Shown here piece by piece: positions 15,985 through 23,289 of a DNA stretch of 33,578 nt; position 1 is the stretch's first letter, and each line of letters starts with the position of its first letter. The stretch comes from Bacillota bacterium (lineage in GTDB: Bacteria; Bacillota; Clostridia; Christensenellales; Christensenellaceae), in the NCBI GenBank assembly GCA_023393165.1, contig JAEWMJ010000039.1, positions 1 through 33,578 on the forward strand, written 5' to 3'. The notes below the pieces were generated by a model, which was given only the letters and a program-made list of their open reading frames with translations, made no database searches and was not told the DNA's origin. Made by a program: the position numbers and the translations under genes.

Positions 15985-16968
15985 ATGGATCATGAATTGA
16001 AAAAAAGATGCGAGATATTTATTGAAAATAAAAATGCACTAAAGGCGGCATATAAATTAGATTATCCCATCATGCACTGCTTGTGTGCGCTTATCTATGG
16101 TAAAAAAACGGTCGATGTCGCAAAGATAAAGGAAAGCAAACAAATTATCAAACAGAATACTGCGGCGTTTTCATCCTTTAAAGCGAATGCTTTTCTTGCA
16201 ATGGCAACCATGCTTTCTTTGGAAGACGATCCTGAAACAATATTTAAAAAAATAATTGAGTTGTATACTCTGCTGAAGAAAAAAGGATTCTGGGGTTCAG
16301 ATTACCTTGCCCTTACGGCATTTACTGCAGTCAAAAATGGATCTGACTTTGACGCTCTTGCAGATAAAGCTATTAAGATATATAAACATTTAAAACAAAA
16401 TCATCCGTTTCTAACATCGCATGCAGATTATTGTTATGCCATGTTGATGGCGCTGAGCAATAAGGAAGGTCAGGATATGGTGCGTGAAGCCGAAGAATGC
16501 TACAACATTCTTGAAAACAGCTTTATTGTAAAAAACGCGGTGCAATCATTAAGCTTTGTACTGTCATTAGGAAAACAAAACGCACAGGAGAAGTGCAATA
16601 TTACTTTAGACTTATTTGATACGCTGAAGCAAAAAGGTTATAAGCCAGGTACAGGCTATGAATTGCCTTCTATAGGGGTACTGACACTTGTTTCGGATAA
16701 CACTGATAACATTGCAGGCAAGGTTGAGGAGACAAGTGATTTCTTAAAAGTACAAAAGGGATTTAGAGGAATAAGTATTGGGAAAACCAAAAGAATTATG
16801 TTTGCATCCTCTCTGGTAGCACAAGAAAAAGTAAGCCTGTTTGAAAATGATGTATTGAACGCTGCTGTGTCAAATACTATTTCAAACATTATCATTGCGA
16901 TGGAAATTGCTGTTATAGCCGCTATATCGGCATCTTCCGCAGCGGCGGCAGCTTCGTCCGGCAATTAA
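15985..16968 (+). CDS. DUF4003-like protein of unknown function
   Basis: A 327-residue mostly helical protein that I recognise as the DUF4003 type, known from Firmicutes but without an assigned function. It shows repeated helical units with FLAMATMLSLEDDPE, LYTLLKKKGFWGSDYLALTA, ADYCYAMLMALS and LFDTLKQKGYKPGTGYEL; the K-K-G-[FY] plus Y-L patterns recur about 130 residues apart. It ends with a hydrophobic, alanine-rich C-terminal segment (IIIAMEIAVIAAISASSAAA), possibly a membrane anchor. ATG at 15985 with AAAGGA 11 bases upstream is preferred to the TTG at 15967. It lies 18 bp after the fucosidase and shares its promoter. Confidence 0.75.
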   Translation: MDHELKKRCEIFIENKNALKAAYKLDYPIMHCLCALIYGKKTVDVAKIKESKQIIKQNTAAFSSFKANAFLAMATMLSLEDDPETIFKKIIELYTLLKKKGFWGSDYLALTAFTAVKNGSDFDALADKAIKIYKHLKQNHPFLTSHADYCYAMLMALSNKEGQDMVREAEECYNILENSFIVKNAVQSLSFVLSLGKQNAQEKCNITLDLFDTLKQKGYKPGTGYELPSIGVLTLVSDNTDNIAGKVEETSDFLKVQKGFRGISIGKTKRIMFASSLVAQEKVSLFENDVLNAAVSNTISNIIIAMEIAVIAAISASSAAAAASSGN

Positions 16969-17019
16969 TACATTAATTAAAAACGTTTTGTAATGTCTTA
17001 GAGTAGTATTCTTTTTAAG

Positions 17020-17048
17020 AAGAAGGCGAATGATTCTGCCTTCTTTAT
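17020..17048 (+). terminator. Terminator of the fucosidase operon
   Basis: AAGAAGGC (17020-17027) pairs with GCCTTCTT (17038-17045), and an inner GAA/TTC extends the stem. TATTT follows. Confidence 0.65.
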
Positions 17049-17449
17049 TTGTCTCGAAAACTCCGCGTTAAACGTGGGGTTCAAACCCCATCACTTGCAT
17101 TGTTTGGCCCATTTCGCTATGGATCCGCACGTCGTATAAAGCGAAGCGGGAGCCCACTGAACGTGAGTTAAGCGCAAGCGCCTTGCTAAAAAAATTCTGA
17201 CGCGTAGGCGAAACCACAGTAAAGTGGGTGGGCACGGCGCAGCCGTGACGGAGGGAGAGTGCGTGAAAGAATACAATAAAGACAATTGACTGCTCCAGCC
17301 GTCTCAGCGTCAAAAATACACGCAACGCCATAGCGTTGCGTATATTTAACATTAAAGATTCGGCACTTACGCTTGTGATTCGCAATTCGCGTAAGTCATT
17401 TTTACATGTTTACGCTCGCTTTCAGCAGCCCTCATTCTTATAAGGCCTG
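17046..17449. repeat. Structured noncoding, repeat-like segment downstream of the ABC operon
   Basis: This segment is GC-richer than the preceding gene and packed with short inverted repeats: TGGGG-TTCAAA-CCCCA (17076-17091), which resembles a tRNA T-arm, TTTCGCT/AAGCGAA, GCGCAAGCGC, CACGGC-GCA-GCCGTG and ACTTACGC/GCGTAAGT near 17368-17398. Open frames on the minus strand through it have no family resemblance. It looks like a dispersed intergenic repeat or the remains of a mobile element. I found no clear terminal repeats or ORF. Confidence 0.4.
17317..17343 (-). terminator. Likely terminator of the ABC-2 exporter operon
   Basis: On the minus strand CGCAACGC-TATG-GCGTTGCG (17321-17340) is followed by TGTATTTTTG. 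It is the first strong stem with a T-rich tail beyond the permease stop. Confidence 0.55.
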
Positions 17450-18625
17450 TCAGTTGTACGCATTCGCGAGCTTCTTCTGCTTGCTGATCACCAAAGATAC
17501 GATCATGATGGCGGCAGCGAATCCGGCCTGGATGAGTATGCTGTACAGTACGGGGAGCGCTGTCTGAAAATCGAACGCGGTTATGCTCCGGATATCCTCC
17601 ACGGCTTTTATATACCAGTAGCTGGGCGTAAAGCTCGCGGCATTCAGAACAGAGGCCCCCAGCATTCCCTGTGGGATGAATACCCCGCTTAAAAAACTTA
17701 ATCCCAAAGCGATCACGTTCATGATTGCCCCCTGCACGCCCTGGCTTTTGATAAAATGGCCGAGAAGAAACCCGATGCTCAAGGACGCGAAGGTGAAGAC
17801 GAGCGCGTTCAGGCATAAGAGAACGGTTCCGGCGTCCAGGGCGGCGTCCCGGTTGAGCAGGAAAACGAAAGTGCACATGCCCGCCCAGAAAATGACCGCA
17901 AAAGTAATGTTCCCCAAAAGCAGCTGCAGATTCATTACGGACGTTTTTACGGGGCAGCAGGCATTCCGGTTGCTCACGTCCGCCTGGTTGAACGCCATCA
18001 TGACCGATGTGATTGCCAGGATCATCGTCGCCATGATGGAGTAGGCAAGGTATTGGAAATAATAGGACATATTATTGATGGCGGCCGGCTTTTCGTACGT
18101 GTTTACTTCCACGGACGCCTGCTTCACCAGGTCGCGGCTTACATACTGGGCGATTTCGGATTGGGTAACGCCCGGCATATTCTGCACATAGAGCGCAGCG
18201 GTATTCAGGTATTTATTCACCAGCAGGTCTGCATAAACGGCTTCCGGCCGTCCGGCCGCGGCCGTTTTCTCTATGCGCGTGTCGCCCCCTCCCGCAAGGA
18301 AAGCCTGCGTGAATCCCTGGGGCACCCGCAGCACACAGGTGACCTGGCCAAAAAACAATGCGTCCTGGATCTCCTGCGTTTCGTCCGGGATAGAGACCAT
18401 ATTTGCGTTTTGATCAAGATACGCCTTTAAACCGTCCGTAAGAGGCGTGCTTTCCCCGCTGAAAAACGCGACGCTGGTTTTGGCAGGGCTGAAGGCCGCG
18501 GTCCCGCCCTGTGCGCCCAGTATGTTGGTAATCAAAACCGCCATCAGGAGAAAGATGATGATATAAATGGCTATGGATGCCAGATTATTTTTAATGATCT
18601 TAAAATACGCTTTATATACTTGCAT
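17450..18625 (-). CDS. ABC-2 type transporter permease (second subunit)
   Basis: A 391-residue membrane protein with one N-terminal helix (about 15-36), a large extracytoplasmic domain (about 45-200) and five C-terminal helices from about residue 210. This is the ABC2_membrane_3/YhgE-like layout. The C-terminal region contains the typical GLSFLSGVFIPQGML and SFTPSYWYIKAVEDI segments. AAGGAGG precedes the ATG. The start overlaps the end of the other permease by 14 bp, so the two are coupled and likely form a heterodimer. The operon order is ATPase, permease 1, permease 2. The cargo is unknown. Confidence 0.88.
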   Translation of the reverse strand: MQVYKAYFKIIKNNLASIAIYIIIFLLMAVLITNILGAQGGTAAFSPAKTSVAFFSGESTPLTDGLKAYLDQNANMVSIPDETQEIQDALFFGQVTCVLRVPQGFTQAFLAGGGDTRIEKTAAAGRPEAVYADLLVNKYLNTAALYVQNMPGVTQSEIAQYVSRDLVKQASVEVNTYEKPAAINNMSYYFQYLAYSIMATMILAITSVMMAFNQADVSNRNACCPVKTSVMNLQLLLGNITFAVIFWAGMCTFVFLLNRDAALDAGTVLLCLNALVFTFASLSIGFLLGHFIKSQGVQGAIMNVIALGLSFLSGVFIPQGMLGASVLNAASFTPSYWYIKAVEDIRSITAFDFQTALPVLYSILIQAGFAAAIMIVSLVISKQKKLANAYN

Positions 18626-19751
18626 ATTTCTGCCTCCTTGTAATAAAGTATACGATCAGGTAAAACACCGCGGCAAACGCGAACAGCAAACCGATATTCA
18701 GATAAAACCTCTCGTATGTGTCGTAATAATACAGGGAGTAAAACGCGTCCGTGATCAGGTTGGCCGGGTTCAGCCAGGCCAGCGCCGGTACCGCATGGGT
18801 GACGATATATTTTACGTTCACCATCATCATGCCTGCCAGAAAGGAAAACGTCAGGCTGATGGCAGTGGACAGCGCGGACTTGAAATTTTCGCTTTTTGTG
18901 TTGGACGCCCCGATGAGCGCCCCGAAGGAAACGCCCATGACGCTGCCCGCCAGGCCGGTCAAAAGCACATATCCCAGCTGGTCCCCGAAATCGACCCCCA
19001 GCGCGAAGCACATATAAGCGATCAGAAGCAGAACGGACAGCAGCTGGATCAGGATCGCAGCAAGCATCGAATACCCAATGACTCTGAGTTTGTGCACGGG
19101 CACCAGGTTCATACGCGCGCCCTGCGGGGAAAGGTTGGCCTGGTGGTCCGCGATCTGCTGGTTGCCCCAGTATCCGCCGAACAGGCAGGTCATGGCGATG
19201 AGCGCGTAAAAGCTGATAAGTGTACCGTTCGGGTCGGTTTTTCCGGGGGCGATTTCGTTTAAATAGGTTCCCGCTTCCAGTTTAAAATTCTGCGCTGCGG
19301 CAGGGTTGCCTTGGATGATGGTCTCAAAAGCCGAGGCGGACTGTAGGGTGCTGTCCATAAATTCCTTTAATATGGTCTGGTCCAGTCCCGATTCCTTGAC
19401 CACAACATGCGCGCTTCCGTCCAGCAGGATATAGCCCTTGATCCTGTCCTTTTTTAAATCCTCCTCCGCCTGTTCGCCGGATACCAGTGAGATATTGAAC
19501 AATGGGTCCCGGGCGGACGGATTTGCGTCCGATACCGCGTTCAGAGCGGTCTGAAGCGCGGCGTTCTCCCGGTATTCCGCGTTGTTTACGACTGCGATGG
19601 GGATGCTTTTGAATTGGTCCGCTCCTGCCAAATTGGAAAATGCCACGGCGAAGAATGAAGCCAGGATGAGAGGAAATAAAAACGTCCAGAATATCATTTC
19701 CCGGTCCCGGACAAGGCATTTGATCCTGTTTATAAAAATATGGCCAAACAT
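18612..19751 (-). CDS. ABC-2 type transporter permease (first subunit)
   Basis: A 379-residue membrane protein of the same layout as its partner: N-terminal helix (about 20-40, FWTFLFPLILASFFAVAF), an extracytoplasmic domain to about residue 170 and five or six C-terminal helices, including FYALIAMTCLFGGYWGNQQI and ISLTFSFLAGMMMV. The ATG at 19751 is preferred to the ATG two codons earlier because GGAGG sits 8 bases upstream. It starts 14 bp after the ATPase and overlaps the second permease by 14 bp. It pairs with that subunit and the ATPase to form one exporter. Confidence 0.88.
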   Translation of the reverse strand: MFGHIFINRIKCLVRDREMIFWTFLFPLILASFFAVAFSNLAGADQFKSIPIAVVNNAEYRENAALQTALNAVSDANPSARDPLFNISLVSGEQAEEDLKKDRIKGYILLDGSAHVVVKESGLDQTILKEFMDSTLQSASAFETIIQGNPAAAQNFKLEAGTYLNEIAPGKTDPNGTLISFYALIAMTCLFGGYWGNQQIADHQANLSPQGARMNLVPVHKLRVIGYSMLAAILIQLLSVLLLIAYMCFALGVDFGDQLGYVLLTGLAGSVMGVSFGALIGASNTKSENFKSALSTAISLTFSFLAGMMMVNVKYIVTHAVPALAWLNPANLITDAFYSLYYYDTYERFYLNIGLLFAFAAVFYLIVYFITRRQKYASI

Positions 19752-19764
19752 ATGCATAACCTCC

Positions 19765-20697
19765 TTAATCCCTGAGTTCCTTGCCGGTGATTTCCAGAAA
19801 TACGTCGTTTAAAGTAGGCATCTCGCAGTAGATCCTGCCGGTTGCGGCCCTGCTTTTTTTCAAATAATCGAGTACTGCGGGCAGGCAGTTCGTTTCCTGG
19901 CCGGTTTTGATCACCAGCGTATGATTGGTAAGTTCCGCGGAACTTACGCCGTGCAGAGCCGTCAAGCCGGGCAATATGCTTCGGTCCGGGTTTAAAAGCT
20001 CGGCTGTTATTTTCTCGCCGGCTTTGATCATTCCTTTGAGTTCTTCTTTTGTGCCCAGGGCGATGATCTTTCCTTTATCCATGATGGCGATCCGGGTGCA
20101 GATCTGCTCCACTTCCTCCATATAGTGGGAGGTGTATATCACGGTGGCGCCGTTGCGGTTCAGGTTTTTAATGCCTTCCAGTATATTGTTGCGGCTCTGC
20201 GGGTCAACGGCTACCGTTGGTTCGTCCAGTATAATGAGTTTTGGTTTGTGCGCGATTCCGCAGGCAATATTCAGCCTGCGCAGAAGGCCGCCGCTCAGTT
20301 TCTTGGGGTAAAACTTCCTGTAATCGTCAAGCCCCACAAAACTTATGGCTTCGTCCACCAGTCCGGCCCGTTTCTTTTTGTCGGGCACATACAGGCCGCA
20401 GAAATAATCGATGTTTTCCTGAACGGTCAGTTCCTTGAACACCGCCACATTCTGCATCACGATGCCTATATCCCGTTTGGAATCATAGGAATCGGGGCGC
20501 ATGGCCTTTCCGAATACCTCTATCGTTCCCTTGTCGTATTTCAAAAGTGACAAAATGCAGTTGATCGTGGTTGTTTTTCCCGAGCCGTTCGGGCCCAGCA
20601 GGCCGAATATCTCGCCTTCTTCAACATCCAGGCTGAAATGGTCCAGTACGATCAGGTCGCCGTATCTTTTCACCAGATTTTTCACCTTGACAATCAT
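19765..20697 (-). CDS. ABC transporter ATP-binding protein
   Basis: A 310-residue ABC-2 type ATPase. Walker A is LLGPNGSGKTTTINC, the signature is KLSGGLLRRLNIACG (Leu replaces the usual Gln in LSGGQ), Walker B is PKLIILDEPTVAVDP, and the switch is VIYTSHYMEEVE. A C-terminal extension of about 90 residues matches the DUF4162-like tail of drug-exporter ATPases (ending in PTLNDVFLEITGKELRD). GGAGGG precedes the ATG. First gene of the exporter operon, it lies back to back with a two-component system 406 bp away, which is a common genetic arrangement for stress-induced exporters. Confidence 0.93.
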   Translation of the reverse strand: MIVKVKNLVKRYGDLIVLDHFSLDVEEGEIFGLLGPNGSGKTTTINCILSLLKYDKGTIEVFGKAMRPDSYDSKRDIGIVMQNVAVFKELTVQENIDYFCGLYVPDKKKRAGLVDEAISFVGLDDYRKFYPKKLSGGLLRRLNIACGIAHKPKLIILDEPTVAVDPQSRNNILEGIKNLNRNGATVIYTSHYMEEVEQICTRIAIMDKGKIIALGTKEELKGMIKAGEKITAELLNPDRSILPGLTALHGVSSAELTNHTLVIKTGQETNCLPAVLDYLKKSRAATGRIYCEMPTLNDVFLEITGKELRD

Positions 20698-20716
20698 TGA
20701 AATCCCTCCGTTATCT

Positions 20717-20991
20717 TAAGGTAAAGAGAATCGATCTATGCGCCCAAAAGCCACCACTTGGGCGCATTTCTTTGTCATCGTCAGTCGCCATAGCACCACT
20801 ATGGCTCCTTTCTCTTTCGCGAACTGCATCCCAAACGGCGGTTTTTGGGTCTGCGAGTTCAGAGGGACTTAGGGCTTGCCAGTACAAGGCGCCGCGATGC
20901 AGCCGTAGTGGTACTACGGCAAAGCACGGCAACGCAGTAATGCCGTGCCCTAAGCCCTCTGAACCGCATGGGTTCGACTCCCTTTACCTTA
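20717..20991. mobile_element. 275-bp palindromic element with terminal inverted repeats (MITE-like)
   Basis: The ends are TAAGGTAAAG (20717-20726) and its exact complement (20982-20991). Aligning further inward, 26 and 27 bp at each end match with few differences (TAAGGTAAAGrGArTCGA, a 3-4 base spacer, then ATGCG). Inside are ATGCGCCCAA/TTGGGCGCAT, GCCATAG/CTATGGC, the large nested stem GTTCAGAGGG...TAGGGC (20857-20875) with GCCCTA...CCCTCTGAAC (20947-20964), and GCCGTAGT/ACTACGGC (20902-20920). The right end reads like a tRNA T-arm, GGG-TTCGACT-CCC. No transposase is encoded and I see no clear target duplication. It fills most of the 406-bp gap between the ABC operon and the kinase gene. It could instead be a structured RNA. 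Confidence 0.6.
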
Positions 20992-21103
20992 CTGTCTTTA
21001 TTTTATATTGCGGGATCCTTCCGGGTAAGTGAAGATGCTCCATTTGTCGGTATGACATTTGTAACGCCGTTATTGTAAAGGCGCGGCGCATTTGATAAAA
21101 TGA

Positions 21104-22198
21104 ATGAAAATACAGGAAAGACTGGACGCTTCTATGAATAAGCTCCTGGATAAGCTTATACTCTTTACGCTTTGCATCGTTTTTTATGTTCAATATGCAC
21201 AGGGCGAATATATCATCGTGCCCATCATCTGCGTCCTGTCCGCAAGCGCGCTTGCCAGTTATTTTCAGGCGCAGCTCTTCCGCTTCCTGGTTTTTGCCGC
21301 CTACTGCGTATGCTGTTTCGTTTTTCCGGTACTGCTTTTTTTTATCCCGCTTTTCTGCTACGATGTTCTGGGTATAAAATGGAAGTACGCGGTATTTCTG
21401 GCGGTATTGCCCGCGGCGGCCCGGGCGTCCGGCATTCCGGCCGCATCATGGGTATTTATCGTGCTGTTCGCCGCCCTCTCCTGGTTTTTAAACCAGCGGA
21501 CGGGTTCGCTTGAGAAAGCGAGGAGGGAATTTATTTCTTTGCGCGATTCAACAAAGGAGCTCTCATTGAGGCTGGAAGACAAGAACAGGGAACTGCTGGA
21601 AAAACAGGATTACGAGGTTAATCTGGCGACGCTCAACGAACGCAACCGTATAGCGCGCGATATACATGACAGCATCGGGCACATCCTGTCCAATTCCATA
21701 CTGCAGACCGGCGCCCTGATGGCGACCTGCAGGGAAGAAGCCATGCGTGAAAGGCTTACCACATTGAAAGACACGCTGTCCCAGGGGATGGACAGCATCC
21801 GGGAGAGCATACATAACCTGCACGACGAAGCGGTCGATCTGTATACGGAGGCGAAAACGCTTGTCGATAACTTTCATTTCTGCGAAATATCCATGGATTA
21901 CGATGTAGACGGCAATCCTGATAAAAAAATAAAATACGCCCTGCTGGCCGTTCTGAAAGAAGCCCTTTCCAATATCATCAAACATTCGAACGCTTCTTTT
22001 GTTCAGGTCGTGCTGCGGGAACATCCGGCGCTGTACCAGCTTTCCGTGAAAGACGACGGAATAGGAAATGGAAACGGCGGCGGAGACGGCATCGGCCTTA
22101 TAAACATCAGGCAGAGGGTGGGCGAATTGAACGGCGTCGTCAATATATCGGGTGAAAACGGGTTTACGGTATTCATATCCATACCAAAGGAGAAATAA
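21104..22198 (+). CDS. Sensor histidine kinase, NarL/LiaS type (HisKA_3)
   Basis: A 364-residue membrane kinase. Residues 15-130 hold about four hydrophobic helices with almost no extracellular loop, so it senses the membrane or a partner rather than a large ligand domain. A coiled coil (about 133-170) leads to the HisKA_3 box NERNRIARDIHDSIGH with phospho-acceptor His188. The ATPase domain has the N box LKEALSNIIKHSNA, the G1 box KDDGIGNG and G2 GIGLINIRQRV. The first ATG is used; it has no strong ribosome binding site, and ATG at 21134 is a possible alternative. The regulator gene follows directly. The neighbouring ABC-2 exporter is its most plausible target. Confidence 0.9.
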   Translation: MKIQERLDASMNKLLDKLILFTLCIVFYVQYAQGEYIIVPIICVLSASALASYFQAQLFRFLVFAAYCVCCFVFPVLLFFIPLFCYDVLGIKWKYAVFLAVLPAAARASGIPAASWVFIVLFAALSWFLNQRTGSLEKARREFISLRDSTKELSLRLEDKNRELLEKQDYEVNLATLNERNRIARDIHDSIGHILSNSILQTGALMATCREEAMRERLTTLKDTLSQGMDSIRESIHNLHDEAVDLYTEAKTLVDNFHFCEISMDYDVDGNPDKKIKYALLAVLKEALSNIIKHSNASFVQVVLREHPALYQLSVKDDGIGNGNGGGDGIGLINIRQRVGELNGVVNISGENGFTVFISIPKEK

Positions 22199-22199
22199 C

Positions 22200-22826
22200 A
22201 TGAAAATAGTTATTGTGGACGACGATAAACTGGTGGGAATATCCTTAAAGACCATTATTGAAGCCGAACCCGGCATAGAAGTTACGGGCGTCGGGCTGAA
22301 CGGCAAAGAGGCCGTCTCCCTGTACAATGAGAAAAAGCCCGATATCCTGCTGATGGATATCAGGATGGACGTCATGACCGGGCTGGAGGCGGGCGAGGCT
22401 ATATTAAAAACGTATCCTGACGCAAGAATATTGTTCCTGACCACATTCGCGGACGACGAATATATCATCCGCGCGCTGAAAATGGGCGCAAAAGGTTATG
22501 TTTTAAAACAGAATTTTGAAAGCATCGTTCCTTCGCTCAAGGCTCTGTATTCGGGACAGACCGTTTTCGGGGAAGATGTCATCGCCAAGATTCCGTCCCT
22601 GATACAGGAGGAAGGGAAAACGGACCTTTCGGGCTGGGGGGTCAGCGAAAAGGAATCGGCAATCATAGAACTGATCGCCGAGGGACTTTCCAATAAAGAG
22701 ATCGCGGGGCGGCTTTACTTAAGCGAAGGCACCGTACGGAACAGCATCAGCGTGATACTGGAAAAGCTGCAGCTCAAAGGGCGGACGCAGCTCGCTATTT
22801 TCTATTACAAGAGCAGAGGGAAATGA
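22200..22826 (+). CDS. NarL/LuxR-type response regulator
   Basis: A 208-residue response regulator. The receiver domain has the acidic pocket VDDDK (7-9) and phospho-acceptor Asp53 in LLMDIRMD, with TTF and KGYVLKQ at the switch positions. The LuxR-type helix-turn-helix spans about 146-205 (VSEKESAIIELIAEGLSNKE, then IAGRLYLSEGTVRNSISVIL). The start at 22200 is chosen because AAAGGAG lies 9 bases before it; upstream in-frame codons overlap the kinase gene. The frame begins one base after the kinase stop, so the pair is translated together. It probably activates the divergent ABC exporter operon. Confidence 0.92.
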   Translation: MKIVIVDDDKLVGISLKTIIEAEPGIEVTGVGLNGKEAVSLYNEKKPDILLMDIRMDVMTGLEAGEAILKTYPDARILFLTTFADDEYIIRALKMGAKGYVLKQNFESIVPSLKALYSGQTVFGEDVIAKIPSLIQEEGKTDLSGWGVSEKESAIIELIAEGLSNKEIAGRLYLSEGTVRNSISVILEKLQLKGRTQLAIFYYKSRGK

Positions 22827-22848
22827 TTGTTCCAATATGAACGGCGTC

Positions 22849-22870
22849 ATCCTTACGCTAGGATTTTTTT
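22849..22870 (+). terminator. Weak terminator after the two-component system
   Basis: ATCCT (22849-22853) pairs with AGGAT (22860-22864), followed by a run of seven T. The stem is short but correctly placed 22 bp after the stop. Confidence 0.45.
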
Positions 22871-23016
22871 ACGGACGGCACTTACCGGATTGACCGGCAC
22901 ATTTTTTTGCATTAAAAAACAGTAATAAATGAAAGAGCATATTCAAAATATTTCATAATTTGGGTTATATAAAATAAAAACAAGAAAATTATTTTTAAAA
23001 TATGAATGAATGTCTA

Positions 23017-23289
23017 TTGACCGTTGCATAATTTGCTGATATACTGGCACCATAAAAGAGATTGTAACCGTAAATTTTATTTTGAAGGAGTTTAAGCTGT
23101 AAAAAGTCTTTAAATTAAAATTTAATAAATAAGCAATGAAGCTATGTATCGGAACTGTTTTGATACGTAGTTTTTTTTACCGGATGCGGGAGGCGTTTGG
23201 TAAAAAAATGTAGTATCAGCAACGGCGCTGTTCTTTCTATGTGGGAACAGCTTTTTTTATTTATAAAATAGTATTGGGGGAAAAGTTAT
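23017..23289 (+). promoter_or_regulatory. Ammonium transporter promoter and attenuator leader
   Basis: TTGACC (23017-23022), 17 bp, TATACT (23040-23045) form a strong promoter with a leader of about 240 nt. Terminator 1: CTATGTATC/GATACGTAG (23142-23170) then eight T (23171-23178). Terminator 2: GCTGTTC/GAACAGC (23227-23251) then seven T (23252-23258), directly before the amt ribosome binding site. An alternative stem pairs GATAC and TTTTTTTACC (23162-23181) with GGTAAAAAAA and GTATC (23199-23217). It consumes the 3' arm and T-tract of terminator 1, as an antiterminator would. The stretch 22871-23016 is AT-rich and shows nothing else I can support. Confidence 0.7.

Noticed and set aside
17068..17385. 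105-codon minus-strand frame in the hairpin-rich block
   Set aside because: It follows the inverted repeats rather than codon logic and has no start signal or family resemblance.
20711..20932. 73-codon minus-strand frame inside the 275-bp element
   Set aside because: It lies wholly within the palindromic element; any similarity to annotated proteins would reflect repeat copies, not a gene.
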